Shown here in pieces: positions 12,058 through 27,000 of a DNA stretch of 64,000 nt. The position numbers and the translations under genes are program-made. The notes below the pieces were generated by a model. That model was not told where the DNA came from. It searched no databases and saw only the letters and a program-made list of their open reading frames with translations. Position 1 is the first letter of the stretch. Every line of letters begins with the position of its first letter. The stretch spans positions 35,671,681 through 35,735,680 of the forward strand of contig NC_088786.1 of the NCBI RefSeq assembly GCF_949628265.1, in the 5' to 3' direction. The DNA comes from Cloeon dipterum. Lineage: Eukaryota > Arthropoda > Insecta > Ephemeroptera > Baetidae.

Positions 12058-15000
12058 ATGGGCAACAAGCACGTCAAGTCGGCCGCCGAGAGCAACGGCT
12101 CGTCCAACTCGCACGAGCAACAGCCCCCCAGCAGCAGCAGTCCTGAACTCGTCAACGGGGTCGAGCCGCAGCCCCAACTGACCGAGCAGCAGGTGCTGGT
12201 CCTCGAGGAGACTTGGAAGGAGCTCGAGTCAAATATTTCCAAGGTTGGAGTTATCACGTTCATCAGGTGAGCACGCATTAAGCAAAGGAGGGTAATTTTT
12301 TGCAATACATTTCGCTAGTAAATTATAATTATTATTAATTGTTTTTTAATAGCTATACAAACTTTGTGTCTTCACAATAAGGTCTACTGTAAATTCATAA
12401 AATGAAGAGGAGCATTGATTTTCCCTCAAAATCTGCTTCTATCTTAATTAAATGAACAAGTAATTAAATTTTTCTTTGATAAAATAAATGTCAATGTTTG
12501 ATTTGGGTGGAGTTTATGGACTAACTAACTTAATTAATTAGAAACATCCTTAAAAAGAAACATTTCCTTTTTCCTCTTGGAATAATATTTGTGTTCCAGA
12601 GTTTCATTCCCTTACCACTGGTTTTAAACGGGGTTTACCACTCAATTTTTACCAATTTCTTGCGTGAGAATTGCAAGAAATTAATTTATTCCATGTTTCC
12701 CCTGTGAAAATCTAAACTTTGTGGTCGAAATTTCCTCTAAAGTCCAGAAATTTTCTTTTAAATTGTCAATATCTCCAAAAAGTTCTCTCTGACAACTTTT
12801 CAAGTCAAGCTAATAATTAGAAAATTATTTAAAACTGAGGTGCAAACATTGCCGTCAAGAATCTGGTAAAAATTCAATAATCCCACTTTTTGCAAGCCTG
12901 TATTTTCTCAATTCACTGTTTTTAATGGGGAAACAGGGCTCCACGTTTTTTTAAAGATTTTCCTCTTTAATATTGATCTCGAATCTCATTTGCGCGTTCG
13001 GTCGGAAATTTGGTACATGCAGTGAGAACTTAATGCTCCTTCACTTTCGTCGCAGATATCGCACCAATTCCTACGATCAGCCATTTGTTCAATAAAACTG
13101 ATTGAGCTGGTTGGGTTCTGCTTGAAGTGACACATTCGGGCTTGACGCACAAATCGCCTCCGTGATGCTTCGTCGCAGATGCCGACTCTCCCATTAATTC
13201 GAATTGAACGCAGGAGTGGCGGCTGGTGTAATCCAAAAATTAACGCTCTGGCTCGATTACCGCTCACGCCCTCACCCTCTTGCTTGTGCGATGAGATATT
13301 TCCAGAGAGCAAACAGTATTTTGTAATTAGTCTTTGCTTAGCCGGTCCAAAACGTAAATGAGTGCGTGCCCGACACGGAAAACTTTCTACAGCTTTAATG
13401 AACTTTTAACCTCTGCGGAATCCAACGAGCCGCTGGTTAATTCCCTCGTTTCACGGCCGGAAATAATCACCCTCTGTTGCTAGAGCGAATATCAAATACA
13501 AAAAATAAAATTAAGCTCTCTTTGAATTGTGCACGGATTTGCCGTGTGAAGCACTTTAATTTCTCTCTCGATACTCCGCCGTCTTTTGACAGCAGAGTTG
13601 ATAATCCTTTGCCAAATTCAAGCGAATCACTTATTAAGAATTTCCGGCGCGCACTCGAAAGGATTAGAGACTCGCAAAAAGAGAGAATCCCCAGCTGAGG
13701 CAAGTCGCGCGAAGATTATACTTTCCCCGTTGCAGAGCACGCAGATTTGCTCCTGCTCGTGGAGCCATATATGATATTAAATTTATTCCGGGAAAACTCT
13801 CAACGCGCGATTCAATTTCTGCTGTTGTTCGCACGCGCCTGCCATTTGTCGGAACAATATTGTATTCCGCCCGTGTGGCGCGCACATTCGCATTTGTTTG
13901 AGGTCGTGAGGGTATGTTTTGTGTGTGTTTGTGCAAAACTCGCGCAAATGGTTACCCGGAACTCAGCGTTTCTGTAATTAGTATTTGCTAACAACAAACT
14001 CCGCTCGGTCAAATAAAATCCGGGGGTGCAGTCTGCATGGAGTAATATTTTAATATTCCAGCATCAGAGTTTATTTGTTGTTCTCTCTGGACCTAAAATA
14101 AAATACGAACCTCTAATTTCAATGTGAAATAAATATTTCTGTCTAATTGCTCCTTGCATGCAATTGAAGAAAACTAAAAAAGTCTCACGATTGAAATTGT
14201 TTGCTTATTGTTAGACAAGACAAACATTCGCAACAATGGTCATAACGAGAAGGATCGCTGTGCAAATCCTGGAACTGCATTGAAAGTTTTATTATCGAAT
14301 TAGGACAAAACTTTTGAGACAGTGTGTCAAGGCAAAGTTTGCCCAACATTATATCCCCGTTTTGTGCGAGTGTCTGTCAAAAGGAGACGGCAAAGATATC
14401 TCTTTTCATAGGTAAAAAGCGCATTGATCAAAAGAAACATTTTTGTATAGAGTGCGTGCCTTTCTACACATCATTTAGATAATTCCGCAGGCAGAGGTCC
14501 GGATATTATACACGACCCACCAGTACTGAAAAAGATAAACACGCACTGTAAATAGAAAATTCTCTGTGTCTGCTAAAAAGAACTCGTATTTTCAACAGCA
14601 CGCAAGAATTTTTTGGATTGATTTTTCAGCCTTTGGGTTGGCAAAGCAGAAAAAATGCGTTGAGAATTATGCTCAGCGCGGAAAAACGAGTAAATTTATT
14701 CAGCAGGCCAGGGATGAGGGAGGAAACGGCTCCCTTGCTGCTGTCGGCCAGAGTTATATGGAGCGCTGGAAAAGAGTAAATTTCAGTCGGTTCGCATAGT
14801 CCGCTCGTCACTTAATCTTCGTAGATCTAATTTTAGCGCACGCCGTTATATTTGTTTTATGCGCGGACGGCACCATAGAGCTGGAGCGTATTTTGATTAT
14901 AAATTTAAATATGCACATGTAACAGAATAATTCACTGCACTCGTCGTGTTGACGAATAGAGGCAAAATAATAGAATAATCCCTCAATTATACGGAGCAGG

Positions 15001-18000
15001 CCTGAGGGTGAATAATTCAATTCTCATGCTGACAAAAAAAGAGCGGCAGCAAAGTGAAACATTACTTTTGTCCAATTGATGTTAAGTAAGATTCACGCAT
15101 GCTCAAATTTTCTCTTGTTACTATACAAATTTTAATATATAAATGCATGCTTTTCCGTGACACACGATATAGTCTAGACATTTATATGTTGGCACTTTTG
15201 GCCGGCAGGAATAGCGTATTTATTTTGCCTCGTGAAAAGAAAAGGTCGAATCAGAAGATATCTCTTCAGGCAAACAAGGACGGTTTCGCATTTCTGCCCA
15301 TCAGCAAGAAACGCACGCCCAAGTCAACCCTGCATACGAATCAAGGATACAAAAATCGATGTATTAGATTTGGCCGCCGTTACGTGACATGTGGTAAACT
15401 CTGACTCTGAAAGAAGAAACTCCACAGCAGGTGAACCAGGAACGCGACATGCAATATAAAAGCCATACCTTTTGCACAAAACGTTGAACGCAAATGGAAT
15501 ACAATCAGCAACAGCCTGTAAGCCGTAATCTCCGGGCGTACGTGTGTGCGCGCGACAGAGTCAAGTAGCGAGCCATTCAGCGCGCTTGAGCATCAAGTAT
15601 ACTAGAAAATCGCAATACTGGATGGAGATGGAGACAATCCGCGTCTAACTCGCAAGTGCTCGACTTTCTGCGGAATTAATTTAATGCCGCCTTACTATTA
15701 CTAACGACATCAGCAGCGCACAGTCAGGGCACAAACAAAGCTCACTTGAATATGGTTTATTAGATTGAGATGCAATATTGATTAAAATGTAGAGCAACTG
15801 CATTTAGTGAGTTAATCGAATCATTATTTAGTTCAAAACGTTGTAGATTGGAAGCTATTGGAGATTCCAACAGTAATATATAATTATTTGGCACCTACAC
15901 TGAAATTGAGCTGTTCTGCGACGCGCAGATATGGCGTCTGGTATTAAGGCGGGAAAATTTATCATGAAAACATCGTCAGCATAATGAATATTTTAGTTGC
16001 AATTTCTTTACTAGCAGCTGATTAGCCCGGTAATTGGCGAATTGACCGTTAGATGGCACATCAGGCTATTTGAAATGTAACAAAATGCGCGGGAATGAAA
16101 TTATTAGGTCGGCACGCCTCTTTTTCGACGCTTCTGATTGGCCACTGGGATTAGCCTCCATTATTTCGACGCCATTTTTACTTCTGACCGGCGGGAACAA
16201 ACACAGATCGCAACCCGGACCCCGGTGGTTTGCCAATTAAACATTTTCATTTCTGCAGCTTTATACAATTTGACACCAAGCAAAAAATCCTTGAAAAACG
16301 ATTTGCATGATTTTGATTCCTGACAAGTACTCGATGCTGCTTTCACTGTTACGGGCTAAACGTTCGGAGTCATTTGGTGCGTTCGTAAACGCGCCGCTCG
16401 ATATTCTCTCGCATCTATTATGAGCTGTTCAGGCGGAAATCAATGTTGTCGCGTGAACAGCGTGCGTTAATATCCGCGCGCTTTACGGCGGAAGTCGTGA
16501 AAAGTCGTCAAATGCCCGGCGACGAGTAATAATTACACTTTTTACGCGGCGGCGCAGGCTGAATTATGCCGAGCACAAACATTCCAAGCAGACTGCTAAG
16601 TACCCTTCACTTTCCAGGGGTGGCCCGAAAGCAACTGCTCTTGAGCATGCACGTCGCTGCTGCTTGATTTTGGATGGGCAGAGCGATTTTTGCCAAGTTT
16701 TGGCCTGAGAAATTTTATATTCGCTTGCGCTCCGTCAGCAATTGAATTCGCAGAAGAAAAGCAATGTTTTATCTGCTGGTCGATAGCATAAGAGCAGGGT
16801 GAAATATGCCGTATTGGCGTAACGGCAGAAAGGGAAATAAATCAACTGGAAATGTGCACCATGTGTTTATTCAGTCCTTTAGTACCGTTTATTTACCTAC
16901 TCGATGTATAAATTTGAACACGTCGCAGTGCTTTTCGTTCATTGGGACATTCTGCTTGATGAAATTGAGGTAAAAAGTTAAAAATGATAAATATATTTAG
17001 TGGAATAATAACGTTTAGTGTTTTAATTTACTAGACATAAGAGGTCTTTTATGTTATCGTCTCCTTTTAACGTTTCTAGTTGGAACTCGTGTATTTTTTT
17101 GTGATAAATTTATCAGTTTCTTTTCTGTTTTCATCAATACAACAAGGAGAAACGATATGAACGATTTGAACGAACATGCATAGTTCATAAAACGTCTGAG
17201 AGCTCTTTTGAGGCAAACTTTGCCACAATCAAAAATGCAAAGCGTTACCAAGCCTGTCACGCTGCCGGCGCATAAATTTGCTCGTACTATAAGCGCCGAA
17301 TAAATCTGCAAATATTTGCCATTCGCCAAAGAGATTAGCAAATTTGCAAAGGCGAAAAGCAACTCGCGTGTGAGTTAATTTAGGCACAGTCAAAATCTGC
17401 CCTCTTGTGTTTTCAGCCTCTTCGAGACGCACCCGGACGTTCAGGAAACCTTTTTGCCGTTCAGCGGGATGGAGTTGGAAGAGTTGAAGCAGAGCAAACA
17501 ACTGAAGGCCCACGCGTTGAGGTGAGAGTAATTTTTCAGACATTCATTCAACACTTCAATTGCACACCAGAGGCATACCGCACCCAGCATTAGAGCGTAG
17601 AATCTTCAAAGCAGCGACGTGCTTTTTGTCTTGAATTATTCATTACGCCTAAAATATTATCCGTGCCGCTTACACTTTATCTGCTAATTTGTCCTCGCGA
17701 GACAAACGGAATGTTAGATGAACGAAACTTTTCGCTCTTTCGCAAAACAAACTGAAACACAGGAACAGCTTTTGTTTGTCGAAAACAATCCGTTATCGAG
17801 AGAGAACTCGGCACTTTGCTGTTTTCTCACAGGGATTTGAAATGGCTCGCAGCCCCCGAAACTTTTAACGCTTTAACTTGATTCAAACAGCCATGGCCGA
17901 GTGAATTCATGCGCTGTTAGCACGGAGCATCAAAAGATTTACTGTCTCGTGCTGGAGACTGGAGAATACTTATTTTTCGGATTGTCGTTTAAAGGGAAAG

Positions 18001-21000
18001 CACGAATTTCCCATTATAACAGCACAATTCCAGCTATGCATATATAGATCTATTTCCGCCGCGAAGTCTCTGTGGTTTGTATATATCGTGCTCAGATTAA
18101 CTGATGCGGTTTTGCGGCGCTCGCGTTCTCCCTCATTGTTAGTGGGATTTAGAGTGGCCTTCAGAGGAAACTTACTAACTTCGCCTCAATAGGAGCGCGC
18201 GGCCGGGTGTAGCTGAAATTGACGAAAAGCACATTAATCTGTGAGGAGTGTGCTCCAACTGTTCTGCTAACAACAAGTTTCTCTCGTTTCCTGATAGGGA
18301 CTTTGAAAGAAACCAAGATTGTTGCTAATTGTACACGCACCAACTCCGCTGCTGAAAGCCATACGCGTCTCACCCTTACCCCTTACTGCCCTGCGTGGGT
18401 GGTGAAACTCGTGATGCCATCAGGCATCGCACTCAGAGCGCGTTGTGTCAATGCTTGTTAGTCTCTATATGGGGCAAATAACTAGAAATTGGACGTTTTA
18501 GAAACACATCCAATCTAAATTTATGATCCTTATATCGCAATTTTCGCCAAAATTTAAGCTTACGCGTAGTTGAAAACGTCAGCACACTCATTAGTTTAAA
18601 AAAGACTAATTTGCAGATAAATTAACTGATGCTGCTTTTTCGCAACTTTTGAAATATTGCTCCATTTCCCTACTATATTTTAATAGCAGCATCTATGATT
18701 TTGCCTGCTGCGTGGGAAACACAACGTTTAAACACGTTGACAGGAAATTTCCAAGGTTGCAATCACGTTGGAAACCGTCAGGAACGATATAAAAGGCGCA
18801 TATTCCACTGCCAGCCTGGCTCACAAATGCTATACAGGAAGATGAGTGTGCCTGTGCAAACGTTGGCTCTCATTTACCTACTCTGCTCACAGGTATTCAA
18901 CCTCAGAAGGTCTGCTCAGTTTTAAATTAAACTTACTAACCATATAGGGACAACTTTTGGCAACAGCTCAAGGCTCCATTAGCAAACACATTGTTGGAGG
19001 GAACGTTGCCTATCAAGGGGACGTTCCATGGCACGCCCTAATCGTTCCTGATGCAAGTAATCTTTGCGGTGCTTCCCTCTTGAGCACATCATGGTTGTTG
19101 ACTGCTGCCCATTGCGTTTACTGGTATATCTCAATCGCATATAAATCTACAGACAAAATACAAAATAATATTTGTGCTATAGGCACCCATCATTCATGAT
19201 TTACTTGGGAGGAACGAACAGGACCTACTTGCAACCAGGCGCTATAGGCTATAACGTCTCGAAAAAATATGTCCACCCAAAGTTCACAGGGACACAAGCG
19301 AACTATGACCTTGCGCTGCTGAAGTTTGACCAGCCTTTAAACATAACCAGTAAATTTTATTTTCGTAAAACAGAATTTTTAAAACATTTATATAAAAGAT
19401 CATCCGTATATTCGTCCAATTCGTTTGGTAAAAAAGAGTCTATCCAAAGCTACATTTGTTGGAACCAAGGTGTACGTCAGCGGATTTGGCAAGACGTCTG
19501 ATGGTTAATTCAAATTTCATAATCTTCTTGGTCTTTAGTTTAAATTTTCTGCAGACCCAAAGCCCAGTGACGTTTTAAAGTGGACAAACAACACTGTAAT
19601 CAGTAACACCGAATGTAAGAAAACGTTTGGTGCCAAAATCACAACCGAAATCATGTGCATGAGTGGAACTGGACCTAGAAGCATCTGCCACGTATAAACT
19701 TGTCAAATTTTATCCTAAAATCCGATTGAAAAAAATTCCTTTGTTCAGGGTGATAGTGGCGGAGCTCTAGTTTACATAGAAACCGACGGTAGCTTCACTC
19801 AAATCGGAACAGTTGCGTTTGTTTCGGACACCAGCTGCGTGAAAGGGCTACCCCAGGGATTCGTCCGGACTGGCGCCTATTTGAGTTGGATTTCTTCTAT
19901 CACTGGAATCCCCATGCGTCCCTGAGCAGCTTGTTAATTACCTTTAATATCCGACCAAATATGAATTAAAATATCCTTCTGAAGTCATTGATTTAGTTTT
20001 TCCTTTTTGGAAACCACCAATTTCCATCGAGGCGTTGAAAGCAGGCTTTATACAAAATGCTCGCGTCAAAAGCGTTTTGGGATCGTTTAAAACACGAGCG
20101 GCGCGCTATAAAATGTGACATATGGTCGGGCGCTGGGAAAAACACGGGAAGTTTTGGTTTGTGTTTTCGTACGTGCAATAAATCACAGCGCGCACCCTTC
20201 ATGCGAACCGTCACATTTATATTAACCAGTCAAGCCATATATATAGCACACAGAGTGACGTCGACGCGGTTGTCGGAATTTCACACACGAGCCGCTCCGT
20301 GAGGGGTTGACCGGCTAAAATGCGAGGTGATTGTGTGCTATATGGCCCGTGAAAATTTGGATCCCGAATGACATAAAAATTCATGCATCAATTGAAATAA
20401 ATCGATTCGCAGCAGTTTGTAGTACCCACTAAACCTCGTTTTAATCTTCCTGGGCGGTCAGTTTAGGGTGGAATGAATAATTTTGAGATTTTCTGATCGT
20501 TAAAAATTATCTCTAAACCCTCTGATTATGCGGAAAAATATAGTTAATTGATTATTAGAGGGAAATAAGTATTTCTCAGCGGGGGCCAGATTCATGCAAC
20601 GCGCAGGTATGGCATCACGTGAAAATGCGCAAAAAGAACCAAGTTTTGGTCAATATTGTGACGTATAATTTGCATTACTTGTACTAATTGTGCCTTTTGG
20701 ATCGTAAAAACAAACTCCTGACACTCGTACGGCAATCCAAAGAGAGCATTTTGTTTCCCATCTTGGATCTGCGCAGTGCGAACCGATTTTACCGCACATC
20801 TGGACCCCGCTGGTATTTCTAATATCTGCTTGGATGCAAGTGATGCACATTTCATGTGTGTGGCCTCGCATTAGACTTGCAAATTGAGATTTCCGACGCC
20901 TGTTGCTAGCCAAGTAATGAGAAACAGCAGTGGCAACTCCAATTTCAGCTGGTCGACTTTTAATTACTCGATGCAAATCAGGTTCAGGTGCTGACTCACC

Positions 21001-24000
21001 CGTTTGCCGTCGCAGAGTCGGGTCAAACGAACGGCACACAAGTGTCGCGAGGGTCAAAGAGGCTGCCTTTGATCTCTCGATGGTATAGGCCCTACAGCTT
21101 TTTGAAGCCGCTGCCTCTTCCCAGAAGCCAAATAGCACGTGATTTTTCCATTCTGGCGAAAAAACCCAGCTTGCAAAGAGAGCCCTTTAATCCATCAGCA
21201 TGCAGGGCATCTCTAGGGACGTATAGGAGGTGGGGAAAATTGCTGGGAAAGCTTGTTTGCTTCTGTGCCCTGACCCGATTTGAATGTGCAATTTCTCTGG
21301 AGGGCGTCGGTATCACCCAGGAGATGACGGGGTTGCTTAAGAGCGCGGGAAGCCTCTAGCTCGATGGTGATGCGGCGCCACCCGATATACCCATATATAG
21401 GATAATAACACGTGTTGCACATCAACGCGCGAGAGAATGGAACTCTTTTCAGCGTGTATAACTGTCATGCACACATGTGATTGGCTCTGAAATTCTCTCT
21501 GCAAATGTTGCAATAGTTTTCCGTGGCGATAAAAGTGGTTTGTCTGTGAAATATCTGAACTGTATCACTGACAATGTATAAAACCTACACCTGCCCTACT
21601 TTTTAAAACAGTGTGCATTGTTCGTGAATCTATAGAACTCTTCTGCAAACGACTGTTTTATGCTTTTCAATGCCCATCGCAAACAATAATATAAACCTTT
21701 CAAAATGCACCCCCGGGGCGCGCGGGCATTAGTTGTTTTACGTCAAGATTGTGACAGAGTGACAAGTTGCACACTAACACTAACACGTTTTCTTTTCTGC
21801 CTGCTGGCGGTGAAATGAGCAGACAGCAGCCGGTGTAACGCACTGGTATGCGTCTCTGTGTGTCGTTGGTAGACGCGAAATTCCAGCGCAGACGGAAATG
21901 AGACAAGCAGCAATAACGAGCTTTTTTGCACGGAGGCTAAATTGAAAAACATTTTGCAGAGAATAGTTAGGGGAAAATCGGAGCTGCAAAACTCATTGGA
22001 GAGGCAATGTGCGCATTTTCCGGCTTCCTTTCGGTTCGCTGCACCCTTTTCTGCAATTAACTCCGACCTTTTCCTTGTGCTCGATCTCTTTTGCCACTGC
22101 TGTGAAAGAAAAGAGACGATGTTATTGGAGATGTGTGTCATTAAGTGAGTTATACACTGCGCGTGCGGGAAAATTGATGTTCCAGTCTCATTATTCCTGG
22201 CTGTCACGCGGAAGCCCTCCAGTTTTTCAACTGGATCATTAAAAAGCTGCGGGCTGGAGTGCAAGCAAGAAGCATTGTCCTCATTTCCTGCTAATTCCTG
22301 CTTTCTTAGAATAAAAACGAGGCCGATCAAAGCAACGGCTGCGCCTTGATGGAGGGAAACTCGAGCGCACACACAATCGATTTTCATTTTGATTGAAAGG
22401 CGAGATAATAAAACGGTGGCAGGCAGCGAGAATAATTGCCTTATAGGAGGAATGGTCCCCTATCTCGGCGGCGAACAATAATTTGATTAATTCGCGCAAG
22501 GCAGAGAGACAAAGAGTAATGCTGGGTCGCTTTATTTGCTTTGCAGGGTGATGCAGAGTGTGCAAAAGGCGATTGCTCGGATCCACGAGCCGGAAAAGCT
22601 GGAGGCGCTGCTGCGGGATCTCGGTCAGAAGCACTACTTCTACGGGGCCAAACCCAACTACGTGGACGTAAGTACATTCTATTCGAATATAATGGGTGAT
22701 ATATGCACGGTAGTTAGTTTCCTGTCTCCCGATCCACTCCATCAAAGCGCGACACGAGCGTTTGTTTGCCGAGTTCCCATTAGCACCCGCGGTGAGGGTT
22801 AATATTTCATCGCTGAAACGTCAACAGAGAGCGAACCTAATTATAATGATTGCACTCCACCCAAAACTAATCCTATTTTGATGGTTTATAGAGTCCCTCT
22901 AGGTAAATTAATTTGAACAGCTATGCGATTAATAATTATCAGATAGATGAGCAATGAGCGGCTAAAATAGCATTAATTTTAAGCTGATTTTGTTTTAAAT
23001 CCTTTACCCTGATTGATTTAATTAAAGACCGTCTTTGACGAAGTTTCTGTGCACATCAATCGATTCTTGAGGAAAAGTGGATATTTTTTCCGACCAAAAA
23101 GTCCCAAACGCGACGTGCGAACATTTTTTTCCCGCCAAAACAATACGGATGCGAGAACTGCGCATGCGTCATAGCTGGCTGGATCTGATAAAGAGGTAAT
23201 TCGTACAAGTGGCCTCTCTGCAAGTGCTCAAACCGGCTCTGACGCATGCGCAGCTCTCTCATTCATATCGTTTTGGCGGGGAAAAAGTCCGCACGTCGCG
23301 TTTGGGACTTTTTGGTCGGAAAAAATATCCACTTTTCCTCAAGAATCGGTTGGTGTGCTCAGAAACTTTGTCAAAGACGGTCTTTAAACGTTAAATTTGC
23401 CTAAAAGCCTCACACACGTGGAGTTTTTCTTACTGCAGTGAAGGAAATCAAATTAATTATGGCATAATAATAGAAACTCATGTCTTTTCATCATGGGTTT
23501 CAAAAACTTAATTGACTAATAGTATCGGTTTATACAAGTGAAAAAATCGGAATTCGTTGGAAAACAATCCAGAATTTCTGTTTTCATCTTCTCTAAATCA
23601 AAACGACACTCCTTTTACCTCTTTAATAATTTCTCTTTCTGTACAGATTAATTAAAACTTCAAACTGATAACAGAACTAGATAAATTTACATTTAAATTC
23701 ACGAGCGGCCAATCTTCTTATTGAATCTGTGCAATTCTACAGAGGGTAACATTAATTCCGCTCTGCCAGTAGCAAGAAATTTAATCAAATGCGCTCGAGT
23801 GAGACAAAAATGTGTTCTGCAAAAATGTGCCTAGTGGAGCCGTCCTTTTTCCTCTGAAGTTCATCCAATAAATGCAAAACGCTGGGATTCTAATTACTCC
23901 CTGATCCCCCATTCGAAAAGCGTCTTTAGAAATTTAAAGCATGGTATGTGCCCCTTGAAATTAAAGAAAGGCGACTCTATGGGGATCTTCAGGTGGCAAT

Positions 24001-27000
24001 GAGCCGGAGATAAATCCAACTTTCCATTCAGCACGCGTGTGGCAGCCTTCAGAATTTTTCTCACGCGCCTCAAACAAACAGCGGCGATAAGATTTGCCTG
24101 CTCCCGAATCATATAATGTGCCTGACAGGATCACTCTCTTTTTATGATAAATATGCTTCCACGGTATACCCATTTAGACTTTTTGGGGCTCAAATAGCAC
24201 GCACGTTCTCTGAGGGGAGACGAAAAGAGCGCAATCGAATTAGTTGGTTGTGTTGCGAAACCTGCGTGGGATGAAAGCAGAACAAAGGAAAGCGCATGAC
24301 TTTCAGCAGAGAGTCCAACACTTTTGTGCGTCTTTTTCCCTTTCGTAAACAAGAGTAGAGAGACGCCTACTTTTAATTAATATGCAACCGGCGCCGCACC
24401 GCTGGGGAGAGTGTTGCCTGCCTTTTCTGTGTTACCGCGCGCCTTGGTAATTACTTCCCTGCCATATTGTGACAAGCTGTTGTAATCGACGGGGGCACTG
24501 CTCTTCTTTTATTCGCCTCCTGCGGCGACAGCCGGCATTTTTAGGCCACCGAATGAATAAAATTACCATCTTGAGATTGTAATTTGCGTCACTGAATGTA
24601 ATTTGCATGAAGCAGCCAAGAAGGGGAATTGATTGTCGGGAGGAGCGATGGCTCCTCCCGAGCAAAGTTCAAAAGTCGAGCTGTTTGTACGCAAACTTTC
24701 ATGTTTGCGGGCAAATAATATTTACATCCGTCGGGGGTCGCACTAGTGGCCACCGAAGGAAGCTCGCATCTTGTGAATCTATAATTTGCTTGTTGATTCT
24801 CCGTCGCGGAAAGCCAGCTTCTTATTTTGCATAAAGCTGTATTCAGGGTTGAATAGCATTAAGCCAATTAATTAATCCATTCATTAGTTAACCAGCCGTA
24901 ACACAAAGCAGGGCACTCGTTCATCAACGATATATTAAATTTGTCTCCCTCTTGCTTCAGTTTGCTGAAGCAACTGATGCATTTTAGGATGTATTTCCGT
25001 AATTCAATCGAGCACTAGCAGTGATTTTTTATATTAAAAAATTATATTACATGAAAATTTAACCCTAACTGAGCAATTTTTTTCATATACTTCTGACCAA
25101 AAGCGCCTTGAAATCCAAATTTTCGAATTCTACCGGCTAAGCCCTCTTTTTGAGCATAGGAAATTAATTGCTTCCGGGGTGAGAAAATCTATGAAAATTT
25201 AACAGCTAGAAGATAAAAAATAGTGCTTTTGAGTCTTGGAAGTTATTTTTTACTTTTTCAAAAATTGCAGATTTTCGAAAGGGGTTTGTGTTTGGCCTCA
25301 TTAAAATTCACCGGTTGATAGTAGCGTCAAAAACCACCTATATTCAGAAAGCTGATTTTATTTCCGGTTTTTTGTTACGGAACAAATTTTTCTCAAATTT
25401 ACTATTTTCGCACAAAATTCGTCTGAAAATTTGAACTGGGTGTTGAAGAACATTTAAAAAATATATTGGGGATGCGGGGGTTCCTAAATAAATCCCTCAA
25501 AGTTGTGCCTTTATTTTGAATCTCGGTAATTTGAATTGAAAAGAAATTTCAAAATTTAATAAGTAATTTTTGTTATTTACATGATTTTCAATTAAAAAAG
25601 TAAAAATAAATATCACAATTCATTATCAAATAAATTAAAATACAATCGGCTTACCCCGTTTAACCGGGTCAGTCAATTATTACTCTCCGCAATTTATGTT
25701 CTCAATCACACAAAAAGATAGCGGTAAAAAACGATAGTTAGTTAACATTACGATCAGAGCAATTACAAGGGTACATAATATTTATAAATCTCATGTCACA
25801 ATTATTAATTTTGTGTTACCAAGACTGTGGCACAAACTGCCGCGCGAACTGAAACACCTTAGGCTTAAAAATGAATTGAAGAAGAAAATGAAAGATTGGT
25901 TGTTATTGTGTGACTGATTATTTGTAGTATTTTTATGCACACAGTATTTTTGTAAACGACAAAACATCCATGCACATTATTTTTTGTTAAATTGCTGCTG
26001 ATGTAGCAGCTGAGCGAGAACCAGCGGATAATTTATTCTAAATTGGCTGGACTTGTAAAATTTTCTAAATAAATATATACTTAAAAAAAATTAAATTCTT
26101 ACAGAAAATGTTATTGAGCGTGGCGACCAGAGCGCTCGGCATTAAACCTACGTCGCAGGCACCTTGACATTAAAGTTGGTGAAACCTGAAGGGATGCCAT
26201 ATGTTACAACACCTAACGTATGCTATTAAAATGTTTTTGAAGATTTTTTTTTTAGATTTTTGACAAAATTAGCTGGCATTCTTCAAACGTTTCAAAACAG
26301 CACATTAGGTGTTGTAACATTTGGCATCCCTTTAGGTTTCACGCATGGAATTTCCCCAATTCGTTGCAGCAACAATTCAACATTTTTTACTTCGTAAAGC
26401 AACACATGGTGGCGGCAATAGCGACCAAAGCGCTCAGCATTATAACCTGCGTCTCAGGCGCCTTGGTATTAAAGTTGGAGCAAATCTTGACTTACAATTC
26501 CTACGAGTTCAGGAGGAAAGATATTTTTACAAAAATAAAAATAAATCAATCATTTTACACTAATTACGTGTATGCCGATTTTGCTATTGCCTTAATTCCA
26601 AGAGATTGTAACAAAATAAAGGCATTCTCTACTCTGAAGCGCAATAATAAATTGAGCGATGCATGAACTGCCGATTGGAGAGATTTTATTTGGGCTGCTA
26701 TTGTCAGCTTTGGGCCGGCAGTGCAGCGCAGAACAATTGTGGCTTGATTGAGTGCGCGCACTGGGGAAAAAATGCAGAGCTGTGTGATTATTGATGATTT
26801 GGTTTGACAAGTAGAGCGCAAAGCTTTGCTGTAAAATGTGATGAGTTCAAAGAACACGTTTGATGTAAATCCTTTTCAAAGAAAACGTTTTTATTATTTT
26901 ATTTAATTTAATTTTTGTTGGACGATTGTAACCTAAAGCTCTCAGACTTCTCAGAGGATGCCGCTTTTAAAAGATTAAGAAGTTCCTCGATCAAATTATA

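Noticed and set aside
20988-21359. 123-codon plus-strand frame after the nested protease
   Set aside because: It overlaps an unrelated 162-codon frame on the other strand and shows no motif or splice context.
21743-22387. Longest open frame in the window (214 codons, minus strand) inside globin X intron 2
   Set aside because: Its composition is not protein-like, no domain is recognisable, and several other frames overlap it. It has no splice or promoter support.
23032-23387. piggyBac assignment for MITE family A because of TTAA at the ends
   Set aside because: The copy at 30670 has TTAC/GTAA ends, which are inverse and not direct repeats, so TTAA is not the target duplication. TA fits all intact ends.
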